From Myroides phaeus (GTDB taxonomy: Bacteria; Bacteroidota; Bacteroidia; Flavobacteriales; Flavobacteriaceae), in contig NZ_FNDQ01000001.1 of assembly GCF_900099675.1 (NCBI RefSeq), forward strand, positions 62,001 through 126,000: DNA of 64,000 nucleotides, written 5' to 3'. Position numbers and translations under genes: made by a program. The notes beneath the pieces are model-generated. The model had not been told where the DNA came from, made no database searches, and worked only from the letters and a program-made list of their open reading frames with translations. Below, one piece after another: positions 35,427-44,672 of the stretch (within the stretch, counting starts at the first letter, position 1; each line of letters starts with the position of its first letter).

Positions 35427-36667
35427 TATGCCTCTACTATTTTGTATAACTTATCTGACAAGCGAATACGGAACGGCAATTTAAACGTACAATCATCTCC
35501 TTTAGTCGCTTTATCTGTTGGTTGCTCATTCACATACATCTCGTCAATAACTAACTCCTGCGCTCCCGTGCTTGGACCTGTAATCAAGATTCTATCACCT
35601 ATTTTAATATCATATGCCTCAATCTTAAACTCACCAATAGACGCTTTCTGGAAGTAGTGCATTGCTTTACCTACATACACTTTCTTTTGAGTAGCGTTAC
35701 TTCCTGGATTATCACTCCACTCTCCTAACTTTTGTCCTAAGTAATATCCACTCCAGAATCCGCGGTTATAAACCGTTTCTAAAGCTTTCATCCACTCAGC
35801 AACTTTCTCTTGTGAGTATGTTCCTTCAGCAACTGCATCAATAGCCTCTCTATACGTACGAACAACTGTTGCAACGTACTCTGGAGCCCTACCTCTACCT
35901 TCTATCTTCAACACTTTCGTTCCTGCATCAATCACTTGATCTAAGAAATCTAATGTACACAAGTCTTTTGGAGACATCATATACTCATTGTCAATCTCTA
36001 TTTCAAATCCAGTTTCTTGATCAATTACAGTATATTTCTTTCGGCAATTTTGCTTACATGCACCTCTATTTGCTGATGAGTTATGTGAGTGTAAACTCAA
36101 ATAACACTTTCCTGAAACAGCCATACACAAAGCACCGTGACCAAAAATCTCAATCTCAACCAAGTTTCCAGACGGACCTTTTATTTGTTCGCGCTCAATT
36201 CCTTCTGTAATCATTTTTACTTGACGTAAACTCAACTCACGAGAAAGAACTACCGTATCGGCAAATAAACTATAAAACTTAACAGTTTCAATATTCGTAA
36301 CGTTTAATTGCGTAGAAATATGAACTTCTAAACCTATTGCTCTTGCAGAAGCAATTACCGCTTGATCAGAAGCAATTACCGCAGTTAATCCTGCTTCTTT
36401 TGCTCTGTTCAACAACGTTTTTACAACCGACAAATCGTGATCGTAAATAATGGTATTTAAAGTCAAATAAGTACGAATGTTTTTCTCGTTACAACGTCTT
36501 GCAATTTCTTCCAAGTCGTCAATCGAGAAATTAACTGTTGAACGTGCACGCATATTCAATTGGTCAACCCCAAAGTATACTGAATCTGCTCCGTTATCAA
36601 TTGCTGCTTGCAATGATTCGAAGTTTCCAGCTGGAGCCATTAACTCAATTCTTCCTGAAACTGTCAT
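35426..36667 (-). CDS. trhP: U32-family tRNA hydroxylation enzyme, TrhP-like
   Basis: The 413-residue protein has a U32 barrel with IELMAPAGN at 8-16 and the cysteine-rich signature FGHGALCMAVSGKC ending K-Q-N-C (Cys181, 188, 204, 208), expected to bind an Fe-S cluster. E. coli TrhP (YegQ) makes 5-hydroxyuridine at tRNA position 34 from a prephenate-derived pathway; RlhA is a larger relative acting on 23S rRNA. Size and signature fit TrhP better. Residues about 329-413 form a C-terminal barrel (KKVYVGKAMHYFQKASIGEF) that is homologous to the end of the adjacent TrhO. The gene lies 10 bases after trhO. Confidence 0.85.
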   Translation of the reverse strand: MTVSGRIELMAPAGNFESLQAAIDNGADSVYFGVDQLNMRARSTVNFSIDDLEEIARRCNEKNIRTYLTLNTIIYDHDLSVVKTLLNRAKEAGLTAVIASDQAVIASARAIGLEVHISTQLNVTNIETVKFYSLFADTVVLSRELSLRQVKMITEGIEREQIKGPSGNLVEIEIFGHGALCMAVSGKCYLSLHSHNSSANRGACKQNCRKKYTVIDQETGFEIEIDNEYMMSPKDLCTLDFLDQVIDAGTKVLKIEGRGRAPEYVATVVRTYREAIDAVAEGTYSQEKVAEWMKALETVYNRGFWSGYYLGQKLGEWSDNPGSNATQKKVYVGKAMHYFQKASIGEFKIEAYDIKIGDRILITGPSTGAQELVIDEMYVNEQPTDKATKGDDCTFKLPFRIRLSDKLYKIVEA

Positions 36668-36677
36668 ATCTATTTTA

Positions 36678-38036
36678 TTAGTCTATTATTTTAAATAATT
36701 GATCGTTTTTACGAACTCTGAAGCTAAGCTCCATTGTCATTCTATCACCCTCTTTTGCTACAGTAGCTTCTTGTCCATTAACCATAATCTTAACAACAGT
36801 TAAACGCTCATCTCCTGTAGTAGGTCCAACGATAGCAATCTTATCGCCAACTTGAATTTCTTTACTCATTTCAAATTGACCAACTCCTGCTTTAGTAAAG
36901 TAATGTTGAACTACTCCTACTAAAACTTTGCGTTCTACTTGCTTCTTGCGAATCTGAGTAACAGTACTTACTTTAACAGCTTTTATCTCATCAAACACAT
37001 TTCGTTCCTTTTGGAACTTTAATGATTCTGAACGTCCCTTTTTGAAAATCAAGTTACCTTTCTGAACTCCTTGACGTAAACGTTTTTGTTCGTCTTCTGG
37101 TAATTGAATAATATCTAAACATTCGTCAGAACAACAACCATGCATTTTTTCAGCACACTCATCACATTGAATAAACAATAAATGGCATGCCTCATTCGCA
37201 CAGTTTACGTGTGTATCACATGGTTTACCACATTGGTGACAGTTAGCAATTACATCATCTGTAATACGTTCTCCTAAACGGTGATCGAATACAAAGTTTT
37301 TTCCGATGAATTTACTATCTAAACCTTCTGCTTTTACCTGACGTGTATATTCAATAATACCACCTTCTAATTGGTAAACATTTTTAAAACCGTGGTGTTT
37401 AAAATAAGCAGACGCTTTCTCACAACGAATACCACCTGTACAATACATCAATAAGTTTTTCTCTTCTTTGATGTCGTTTAATTCGTCTTTAATTTTTGGC
37501 AATGACTCACGGAAAGTATCAACATCCGGAGTTATTGCACCAACAAAGTGGCCAACTTCACTCTCATAATGATTTCTGAAATCAACAACTACCGTATTTG
37601 GATCAGCAAGCATTTCATTAAACTCTTTTGCTTTTAAATGAATTCCCTTATTAGTAACATCGAATGTGTCATCATTTAATCCGTCTGCAACAATCTTGTT
37701 TCTAACCTTTACAGTTAACTTTAAGAAAGACAAATCATCTTGCTCTACGGCAACATTCAAACGAATTCCTTTCATAAAATCGTATTGTTCTAATGTATCT
37801 CTAAAAGCGTCAAATTTAGAAGCAGGGACAGACATTTGAGCGTTGATTCCTTCGTGTGCAACGTAAGTACGTCCTAAAGCATCAAGGGCATTCCAAGCAA
37901 GGAATAAATCGTCTCTAAATTGTTGTGGGTCTTGTATTTTTGCGTACGCATAGAAAGATAAAGTCAAACGGTTTTCTCCCGCTTGCTCAATAAGTTCAGC
38001 TCTTTCTTCTGCGCTTAATGTGTTATACAGTTGCAT
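36678..38036 (-). CDS. trhO: Rhodanese-type tRNA uridine-34 hydroxylase TrhO with an extra C-terminal domain
   Basis: The 452-residue protein has an acylphosphatase-like N-terminal domain (about 20-110), a rhodanese domain (about 140-235) with the active loop Y-C-T-G-G-I-R-C-E-K (198-207), and a Cys-rich zinc-like segment (266-307). E. coli TrhO (YceA, about 350 residues) uses O2 to make ho5U34. Here about 85 residues are added (368-452, RKVLVGVVQHYFTKAGVGQF), matching the C-terminal domain of the downstream TrhP. It is the first gene of a four-gene operon. Confidence 0.9.
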   Translation of the reverse strand: MQLYNTLSAEERAELIEQAGENRLTLSFYAYAKIQDPQQFRDDLFLAWNALDALGRTYVAHEGINAQMSVPASKFDAFRDTLEQYDFMKGIRLNVAVEQDDLSFLKLTVKVRNKIVADGLNDDTFDVTNKGIHLKAKEFNEMLADPNTVVVDFRNHYESEVGHFVGAITPDVDTFRESLPKIKDELNDIKEEKNLLMYCTGGIRCEKASAYFKHHGFKNVYQLEGGIIEYTRQVKAEGLDSKFIGKNFVFDHRLGERITDDVIANCHQCGKPCDTHVNCANEACHLLFIQCDECAEKMHGCCSDECLDIIQLPEDEQKRLRQGVQKGNLIFKKGRSESLKFQKERNVFDEIKAVKVSTVTQIRKKQVERKVLVGVVQHYFTKAGVGQFEMSKEIQVGDKIAIVGPTTGDERLTVVKIMVNGQEATVAKEGDRMTMELSFRVRKNDQLFKIID

Positions 38037-38392
38037 GCTATATAATTTAAGTGTAGAATTATTACTATGTTTTTGAAATCCTAAATGGAAGAATTTCCGT
38101 GCAAAGATAATACTTTGATTTAAAAGTATTAACCTATTTTTCGTCTTAGTGTGTAGTAAGGATTATTTATTCAAATTACTACTTATCAACAACATATATA
38201 ATACTTCCTACCTATTATACCTCCTACTTCTAAAATGATTCGACCTATCTAAGCCATTGTACAGCAATAATAGGATTATACAGGTTTCAATACTATCATA
38301 AACAATATGCATCATAGTGAACCCAATATGTACACATACTCTTTCCATACTTTTTATGAGAGCGCTATGGGAACATCCTGCATATGAGCAAC
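38037..38392. other. Intergenic region between trhO and def
   Basis: It carries a likely minus-strand -7 element, TATCTTTG at 38102-38109, for the trhO operon. The rest (38130-38390) is AT-rich with no recognisable gene. Confidence 0.4.
38102..38109 (-). promoter_or_regulatory. Predicted -7 element of the trhO operon
   Basis: On the minus strand TATCTTTG matches TAnnTTTG, 66 bases before the trhO start; no clear TTG at the -33 distance. Confidence 0.45.
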
Positions 38393-38418
38393 AAAAAAGC
38401 CGAGTTTTACTCGGCTTT
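38393..38418 (-). terminator. Terminator of def
   Basis: Arms AAAGCCGAGT (38396-38405) and ACTCGGCTTT (38409-38418) enclose a three-base loop and are followed on the minus strand by a U-run. Confidence 0.8.
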
Positions 38419-38423
38419 GAACA

Positions 38424-39002
38424 CTATAATTTCATCTTGTAATCTGTAAATACTTTACCTTTTACAATCTTGTCTAATTTCTTACTAATCAATTTCTTTG
38501 TTAAAGAACTTAATCGATCAACAAAAAGAACTCCTCTTGTATGATCATACTCGTGTTGAATGATACGAGCAGTAGTTCCGTAAAACGTTTTAGTTTGTGG
38601 TTTAAACTCACGATCAAAATATTCGATAGTAATAGACCACGGACGATTAACTCGTTTAAAGACGTCAGGAATACTTAAACAACCTTCAATATCATCCCAA
38701 GTTTCATCAGACTTACCAATAATACGCGCGTTGATAAATGTCTCCTTTATCCCTGTATCTCCATTTACAAAATTTATCTTGCGCTCTTGATCATCAGCAT
38801 TTTCAAACATAACCACACTATCCACAACAAACAACTGAATTGTCTTGTCAATTTGCGGAGCTGCTAAACCACAACCATCTGCATTTTGCATTGTCTCCCA
38901 CATATTATCAACTAATTGATTCAATTCTGGATAATCTGCCGTTACTTCAGTACAATCTTCTTTCAGTGCTTTATTTCCGTATGCTACTATAGATAATTTC
39001 AT
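38424..39002 (-). CDS. def: Peptide deformylase
   Basis: The 192-residue metalloenzyme removes the formyl group from nascent proteins. Motifs: GCGLAAPQ (43-50), EGCLS (106-110) with the metal-binding Cys, and QHEYDH (149-154) with the metal-binding His pair and catalytic Glu. It is divergent from recA. Confidence 0.96.
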   Translation of the reverse strand: MKLSIVAYGNKALKEDCTEVTADYPELNQLVDNMWETMQNADGCGLAAPQIDKTIQLFVVDSVVMFENADDQERKINFVNGDTGIKETFINARIIGKSDETWDDIEGCLSIPDVFKRVNRPWSITIEYFDREFKPQTKTFYGTTARIIQHEYDHTRGVLFVDRLSSLTKKLISKKLDKIVKGKVFTDYKMKL

Positions 39003-39096
39003 TGTTACTTATTTTAATACAAAGGTCTTACAAATTATAATTCAAACAAGATTATATCCCTTAGATTTTTTAGTTTTTCTACTCTTAAGTGTGTTC

Positions 39097-39143
39097 ATAG
39101 ATATAAAAAAAATATTTTTTTAGAATATTTTTTTTATATCTAT
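39097..39143. repeat. Perfect AT-only-core inverted repeat upstream of recA
   Basis: Twenty-base arms are exact reverse complements around a seven-base loop. On either strand the core is a run of A then T residues, so it could cruciform or act as a bidirectional terminator for def/recA antisense transcripts. Confidence 0.65.
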
Positions 39144-39273
39144 ATATCTAATAATCAAACTATAAAACCCAATCAATAAGATATAATATTAAAAAACAAA
39201 CAAAATAAGAAATTGCGATAGCAAATAGCAAGGCTTCTATTGCTATAATTTATAGCATAATACTATAAAGCTC

Positions 39274-39303
39274 TTGGTGAGTTAATAAATTATATTACTT
39301 TTA
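39274..39303 (+). promoter_or_regulatory. Predicted recA promoter
   Basis: TTG (39274-39276), a 19-base spacer and TACTTTTA (39296-39303), one mismatch from TAnnTTTG, 29 bases before the recA ATG. Confidence 0.45.
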
Positions 39304-39331
39304 CATCAGTAAGAACGTATTTTTTTAAAAA

Positions 39332-40336
39332 ATGAGCGCAGATAAAGAAGCCAAATTAAAAGCGTTACAATTAACGCTTGATAAGTTAGACAAGACTTAC
39401 GGAAAAGGAACAGTAATGAAATTGGGAGATACAGCAGTTGAAGAAGTAGAGGTAATCTCTTCTGGTTCACTGGGAATTGACCTTGCATTGGGTGTTAATG
39501 GATATCCTAAAGGACGAATTATCGAAATTTACGGACCTGAGTCTTCAGGTAAAACAACGTTGACTTTACACGCAATTGCAGAAGCTCAAAAAGCTGGTGG
39601 AATTGCTGCATTTATCGATGCTGAGCACGCATTTGACCGTTTTTATGCTCAAAAATTAGGCGTTGATATTGACAACTTAATCATATCTCAGCCAGATAAT
39701 GGGGAACAAGCTTTAGAAATTGCTGAAAACTTAATCCGTTCTGGTGCTATTGACTTAGTTGTAGTCGATTCTGTTGCAGCATTAACACCGAAAAGTGAAA
39801 TTGAAGGCGAAATGGGAGATTCTAAAATGGGATTACACGCTCGTTTAATGTCTCAAGCTTTAAGAAAGCTAACTTCTACAATTAGCAAAACAAACTGTAC
39901 TGTATTTTTTATTAACCAATTACGTGAGAAAATCGGTGTTATGTTTGGTAACCCTGAAACTACAACTGGAGGTAATGCACTTAAATTCTACGCTTCTGTA
40001 CGTTTAGACATCCGCAGATCTACTCAAATTAAAGACGGTGAAAATGTTATTGGTAACAGAACAAAAGTGAAGATAGTTAAGAACAAAGTTGCTCCTCCTT
40101 TCCGTACTGCAGAGTTTGATATTATGTATGGTGAAGGGGTTTCTAAAGTAGGCGAAATATTAGACTTAGCTGTTGATTATGAAATAGTTAAAAAAAGTGG
40201 TTCTTGGTTTAGCTACGGAGATACTAAATTAGGTCAAGGTCGTGATGCTGTAAAATCATTAATCAAGGATAATCCTGAATTAATGGAAGAACTTGAAATA
40301 AAAATCAAAGAAGAAATTAAGAGTAGAGAAGCTTAA
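39332..40336 (+). CDS. recA: Recombinase RecA
   Basis: The 334-residue protein has Walker A GPESSGKT (68-75), the conserved [10 protein letters not shown] segment and the DNA-binding loop region [16 protein letters not shown]. It forms the nucleoprotein filament for homologous recombination. It is monocistronic with the terminator at 40355-40387. Confidence 0.98.
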   Translation: MSADKEAKLKALQLTLDKLDKTYGKGTVMKLGDTAVEEVEVISSGSLGIDLALGVNGYPKGRIIEIYGPESSGKTTLTLHAIAEAQKAGGIAAFIDAEHAFDRFYAQKLGVDIDNLIISQPDNGEQALEIAENLIRSGAIDLVVVDSVAALTPKSEIEGEMGDSKMGLHARLMSQALRKLTSTISKTNCTVFFINQLREKIGVMFGNPETTTGGNALKFYASVRLDIRRSTQIKDGENVIGNRTKVKIVKNKVAPPFRTAEFDIMYGEGVSKVGEILDLAVDYEIVKKSGSWFSYGDTKLGQGRDAVKSLIKDNPELMEELEIKIKEEIKSREA

Positions 40337-40354
40337 TTGACTTGATATAATTAC

Positions 40355-40387
40355 AAGGCCGATTCTTTTGAGAGTCGGCCTTTTTTT
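40355..40387 (+). terminator. Terminator of recA
   Basis: A twelve-base stem (40355-40366 with 40371-40382, one G-U) and four-base loop, followed by seven T residues. Confidence 0.85.
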
Positions 40388-40499
40388 ATGCTCTTTTTCT
40401 AAAAAATACAGACATAATAAATTGCTTTTACTCTCCTTGTTAAAGAATAAAAAAACAATTGTAGTAAGTTTGTATTCTTCAAATAACAAAACAAACTAA

Positions 40500-41381
40500 A
40501 TGAAACTAAAACTATTCGCATTGCTATTAACTATTGTCTCTTTGACAAGCTGTAGTAACATGCTAAAAAATCAAGATTTCTACCTTTCTAATCCTACAGA
40601 AAAGGAAATAACTGTTACTATAGATGAGCAAACTTATGCTTTAGCAGCAAACTCTTTTGAAGTCGTGAAAGTAAAGCCGGGTATTCATACACTGAATTAT
40701 GAAGGAAAGACATCAGAGTTCAACGTATTTACAGATAATACAGGTGGGATAATAAACCCTACTCTTGCTCCACATTATATATTCTCAATGATCTATGCCA
40801 AAGAAGGTAGCTTTGACCGTTTTAAAAGTACTGAGCGTAAAGTAGTCATTGATGGTATCTTATATGAGGACAATATCAAGTCGACAAATGCACTGTATAT
40901 CGACAATAATCTATACAGATGTAAATATATGTTAGGTGAAGCTTATCCTAAAGAAATGGTCACTAACAACAAAAATAATGAGGGTAACTTTTTCAATAAA
41001 TTCTTTACAAAAGGTGAATTTATTAGCTTCCTTAGTGAAGAGGCTTCTGAAGAACACAAAGACTTCCATGAAAAGAATAAACAAGTAAATGGAGAAAACA
41101 CCATAACAGAAGTAAGTGAAAGAACATTGAATATTCCCAACTTCACAGATAAAAACCTGCAAGACTTATTTCAAAAACAGTATGATTTAGTACTTGAATA
41201 TAGAAAAAGTGAAGATCCTAAACGTCAAAAAGAGATTCTAAAAGAATTGTTTGACTTGTCAATGTCTAAAGCTAAAATGAATATCAACTATAGCGCTTTA
41301 GGAGTGGAACAAAATGAACGTATGAACGAATTCACAACGCAAAGTAGTAATATCTACGGAGCAGGAATAATCGAGTTATAA
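40500..41381 (+). CDS. Hypothetical lipoprotein
   Basis: The 293-residue lipoprotein has Cys18 in L-T-S-C-S-N. Residues about 25-80 form a small beta-rich module (FYLSNPTEKEITVTIDEQTY) ending E-F-N-V-F. The C-terminal half is charged and helical with K-x-E clusters. I do not recognise a family. It has its own terminator and no obvious partner gene. Confidence 0.7.
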   Translation: MKLKLFALLLTIVSLTSCSNMLKNQDFYLSNPTEKEITVTIDEQTYALAANSFEVVKVKPGIHTLNYEGKTSEFNVFTDNTGGIINPTLAPHYIFSMIYAKEGSFDRFKSTERKVVIDGILYEDNIKSTNALYIDNNLYRCKYMLGEAYPKEMVTNNKNNEGNFFNKFFTKGEFISFLSEEASEEHKDFHEKNKQVNGENTITEVSERTLNIPNFTDKNLQDLFQKQYDLVLEYRKSEDPKRQKEILKELFDLSMSKAKMNINYSALGVEQNERMNEFTTQSSNIYGAGIIEL

Positions 41382-41395
41382 GTTACTAAGAAGAA

Positions 41396-41443
41396 TAAAA
41401 AGAAGCGGCTATGTGTTGTTTACACATAGCCGCTTCTTTTTTA
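41396..41443. terminator. Bidirectional terminator between the lipoprotein and plsC
   Basis: Sixteen-base perfect arms (41401-41416 and 41422-41437) enclose a five-base loop, with T-run on the plus side. Confidence 0.85.
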
Positions 41444-42202
41444 TAGTTTTGCTTTTACTTCTCTTTCCCAGTTTTCAACTGGTCCTAAAATCATTTGAAA
41501 AGCGTGTTCCTTAACTTCATTACGACTTTCTAATGTTAATCCGGTCGTATTGATAACTTCCAACATTTTTACTGGCACTTTCCCAGGATATCCAATCCCC
41601 CATACAAATGGAAAAAAGTGTCTTAATTTACCTAATGCAAATGATGCAATTGGTATTTGATGTTCAATAGCCAAACGGAAAGCACCATCTTTAAAACGAT
41701 CTAAAATAATAGAGCGGTCATCTGTAACTCCTCCCTCTGGAAAAATACAAATACTCAACCCCTTACTCAATTTCTCTTGTGCGCTCTGAAACACTTGAAA
41801 GCGACTCTTAGCATCTGCTCTATCAACTAAAATACACGTCTTGCGATAGAAGTATCCGAAAATGGGAATATTAGCTAATTCTTTCTTTCCTACAAATACA
41901 AACGGATTATCCTTAACCAGAATATACATCATCATAATATCCAACATTGAGGTATGATTAGCTATAAACATATAACTATTTCCCTTTTCTAAAGGTTGAT
42001 ATTCTTCCACATTATAACGCATTCCAATACCATAAAAAGTAAGCTTAGCCCAAATGCGAGCAACCTTATAAAAAGAAGAATAACTATTCTCAAAATGAAT
42101 AGTTACCAATAATAATGGCGATAAAATTATAATTACTAAGGTCATCCAGATATAAAACCACACACGCCATAGTACACTAAAAAAACTTTTAATTACTTTC
42201 AT
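41441..42202 (-). CDS. plsC: 1-acyl-sn-glycerol-3-phosphate acyltransferase
   Basis: The 253-residue membrane-associated enzyme forms phosphatidic acid. An N-terminal membrane segment (about 9-35) precedes the H-x4-D motif in NHTSMLD (catalytic His and Asp) and the F-P-E-G-G motif that binds the glycerol phosphate. The family has many relatives, so it could act on another acyl acceptor. Confidence 0.9.
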   Translation of the reverse strand: MKVIKSFFSVLWRVWFYIWMTLVIIILSPLLLVTIHFENSYSSFYKVARIWAKLTFYGIGMRYNVEEYQPLEKGNSYMFIANHTSMLDIMMMYILVKDNPFVFVGKKELANIPIFGYFYRKTCILVDRADAKSRFQVFQSAQEKLSKGLSICIFPEGGVTDDRSIILDRFKDGAFRLAIEHQIPIASFALGKLRHFFPFVWGIGYPGKVPVKMLEVINTTGLTLESRNEVKEHAFQMILGPVENWEREVKAKL

Positions 42203-42309
42203 AACTAATTCCAGAACTCTATATCTCTTACTTCTCCCAAAAATAAGGATTTATCAATGTCAATGACACTTAAACACTAAAAAACAAATCATATAAGTCT
42301 TAAATGCTT

Positions 42310-42317
42310 TATCTTTG
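42310..42317 (+). promoter_or_regulatory. Predicted -7 element of trpS
   Basis: TATCTTTG matches TAnnTTTG, 28 bases before the trpS ATG. Confidence 0.5.
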
Positions 42318-42345
42318 CTACTTATACAAAATATAATATCACGCA

Positions 42346-43326
42346 ATGGCTAAAATTCTTACAGGAGTTCAAAGCACAGGAACTCCACACTTAGGGAACC
42401 TTTTAGGAGCTATTTTACCAGCAGTAGAAATGGCGAATAACAAGGAGAATGATTCTTTTCTTTTTATTGCGAATTTACATTCGGCAACTCAAATTAAAGA
42501 TGCAAAAACATTACAAGAAAATACCTATAGTGTTGCGGCTACTTGGCTTGCTTGTGGTTTAGATGTTAATCATGTAACTTTTTACCGCCAGTCAGATGTA
42601 CCGCAAACGACTGAGCTTACTTGGTACTTAAGTTGTTTCTTTCCATATCAACGATTAACATTAGCGCATTCGTTTAAAGATAAAGCATCTGTTTTATCTG
42701 ATGTTAATGCTGGGTTATTTTACTATCCTATGTTAATGGCTGCAGATATCTTATTATATGATGCAGAATTTGTACCTGTAGGGAAAGACCAGTTACAACA
42801 CTTAGAAATTACAAGAGATGTAGCTTCAAGATTTAATAACCAAATGGGAGAAACTTTTGTTTTACCAGAGGCTAAAATATCTGAAACAGTTATGATTGTT
42901 CCGGGTACTGATGGTCAAAAAATGAGTAAATCAAGAAACAATACAATTAATCTTTTCCAAACTGATAAAGCTTTGAGAAAACAAGTTATGGGTATTGAAA
43001 CAGATAGTACTCCACTTGAAGATCCTAAGAATCCCGATACTTGTAACGTATTTACTATCTACAAATTATTAGCTACACCTGAGCAAATCGATGCAATGAG
43101 AGCTAATTATGAAGGAGGAAATTACGGGTACGGACACGCAAAACAAGCGTTATACGAATTAATTGTTGAGAAGTTTAAAGATGTTCGTGAGAAGTACGAA
43201 TATTATATGAACAACTTAGAAGAAGTTGATGCATTACTTTTTAAAGGAGCAGAAAAAGCTTCTGTAATCGCTACAAAAACTTTAAATAAAGTACGCGAAA
43301 AATTAGGTTATAACACACCAAGATAA
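42346..43326 (+). CDS. trpS: Tryptophanyl-tRNA synthetase
   Basis: The 326-residue class I synthetase charges tRNA-Trp. P-H-L-G-N (14-18) is the HIGH-type signature and K-M-S-K-S is present in the second half. Length is normal. The leader is too short for an attenuator and has no Trp codons. Confidence 0.97.
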   Translation: MAKILTGVQSTGTPHLGNLLGAILPAVEMANNKENDSFLFIANLHSATQIKDAKTLQENTYSVAATWLACGLDVNHVTFYRQSDVPQTTELTWYLSCFFPYQRLTLAHSFKDKASVLSDVNAGLFYYPMLMAADILLYDAEFVPVGKDQLQHLEITRDVASRFNNQMGETFVLPEAKISETVMIVPGTDGQKMSKSRNNTINLFQTDKALRKQVMGIETDSTPLEDPKNPDTCNVFTIYKLLATPEQIDAMRANYEGGNYGYGHAKQALYELIVEKFKDVREKYEYYMNNLEEVDALLFKGAEKASVIATKTLNKVREKLGYNTPR

Positions 43327-43331
43327 AACGT

Positions 43332-43363
43332 AAAGAGCTACTAAATCAGTAGCTCTTTTTTTA
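43332..43363. terminator. Bidirectional terminator between trpS and dprA
   Basis: Arms AAAGAGCTACT (43332-43342) and AGTAGCTCTTT (43348-43358) with flanking A and T runs. Confidence 0.8.
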
Positions 43364-44473
43364 TTGTATTAATTCAAAGTATTTACCTGGCAAAGGACGT
43401 ACAATCCCCCTTAATTCTAAGTTTAGCAAAGCTGTACTAACTTTATAAATAGGCATTTCGCAGTTTAAAGCTATCATATCTAACAACTCCCTTTCACAAG
43501 TAACCAAATAGTCATAAACCTTTTGTTCATCATCCGACAAGTCTAAAAATAACATCGGCTGAATTACTTTTGGCTTCTTTGTAATCTGGTCCCAATTCAA
43601 AGTTTCTACTATATCATTCGCACTGCTAAGCAATTGTGCTCTATTATTGCGTATTACCAAATTACATCCTTGGCTCATCACATCTGTAATACGTCCAGGG
43701 ACAGCAAAAACATCCCGATTATAATCATTTGCAAAAGTTACAGTACTCATAGAACCTCCCTTAATAGCACTTTCTATAACAATTACAGCTTGAGACATCC
43801 CTGCCACAATGCGATTGCGCTGTATAAAATTTTCACGCTCAACACGACTATTCATCCAAAACTCACTAATCAAACTCCCTCCTTTCTCTTCTATTTGTCT
43901 GGCTATACTGTAATGTCTTTCTGGGTAAATACGATTCAACCCATGTCCCAAAACAGCATAAGTATCTAACCCCTCTTCTAAAGCTGCTGTATGGGCACAA
44001 ACATCGATCCCATAAGCCAATCCACTAATGATTACCGGATTATAATCTTTTAAATCACTAATCAATTGTTCGCAAAACTCAACTCCCCTCTTACTCGGGT
44101 TTCTCGTCCCTATAATACTTATTACTCGTCTATTATTAAATTCAAAATTAGCATTAGAATGAAATAACATAATTGGTGAATCATCGCACTCTCGCAACAA
44201 ATTAGGGTAATGAGGATCTTTATAATAGCAAATAGACAATCCTTGATTTTGAATAGCCTTTAATTCTAATTCTGCTCTTTGAAGCACCAAAGGATCGTGT
44301 ATTTTATTCCACAATACCGTTCCAACTTGATGTACTTGCATAATTTCTTTTTGACTTGCTTGAAAAATTGCCTTAGGCGATTCGAAGTAATCTATTAATC
44401 TCTTTGCAGTAACTGGCCCAATCCCAGCAACGGTTTGCAAAGCTAAAGTGTAAAACAATTTTTCTTCTTCCAT
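43361..44473 (-). CDS. dprA: DNA-processing protein DprA
   Basis: The 370-residue protein protects incoming single-stranded DNA and loads RecA during transformation. It has an N-terminal helix-hairpin-helix-like domain (about 10-60), the Rossmann core with IIGTRNPSKRG and ISGLAYGIDVCAHTAA, and a C-terminal winged-helix domain (about 305-370). DprA is widespread, so competence is not proven. Confidence 0.95.
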   Translation of the reverse strand: MEEEKLFYTLALQTVAGIGPVTAKRLIDYFESPKAIFQASQKEIMQVHQVGTVLWNKIHDPLVLQRAELELKAIQNQGLSICYYKDPHYPNLLRECDDSPIMLFHSNANFEFNNRRVISIIGTRNPSKRGVEFCEQLISDLKDYNPVIISGLAYGIDVCAHTAALEEGLDTYAVLGHGLNRIYPERHYSIARQIEEKGGSLISEFWMNSRVERENFIQRNRIVAGMSQAVIVIESAIKGGSMSTVTFANDYNRDVFAVPGRITDVMSQGCNLVIRNNRAQLLSSANDIVETLNWDQITKKPKVIQPMLFLDLSDDEQKVYDYLVTCERELLDMIALNCEMPIYKVSTALLNLELRGIVRPLPGKYFELIQ

Positions 44474-44659
44474 AAATACTTTTGATATATATTCGAACTC
44501 TTTGTATCTTCACTAAATATCCTCAAAAACCTATCCAAAAACTTCAAAAAGTAAGATGCTATTAGTTTCTTTCTATCTTTGTAAGAATCTAATACTGATA
44601 AACTTAAAAGTAATTATAAATATTTATGAATATTTTTTTGTTTCAGCTATTGTTTAATG

Positions 44660-44667
44660 TAATTTTG
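44660..44667 (+). promoter_or_regulatory. Predicted promoter immediately before the HU/SPOR gene
   Basis: TTG (44638-44640), a 19-base spacer and TAATTTTG (44660-44667) match the consensus exactly, only five bases before the ATG at 44673, which implies a nearly leaderless mRNA. A second candidate, TATCTTTG, lies at 44574-44581. Confidence 0.5.
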
Positions 44668-44672
44668 TCTTT

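Larger units (their letters stand above)
39003..39331. other. def-recA intergenic region with nested dyad symmetries
   Basis: This very AT-rich region holds a perfect 20-bp-arm inverted repeat (39097-39116 and 39124-39143), an ATAGCAA/TTGCTAT repeat (39225-39231 and 39240-39246) and the palindrome GCTATAA-T-TTATAGC (39242-39256). A recA promoter of the TTG-N19-TACTTTTA type lies at 39274-39303. Confidence 0.6.

Noticed and set aside
42310..42345. Tryptophan attenuator before trpS
   Set aside because: The leader is only about 25 bases with no Trp codons and no terminator.
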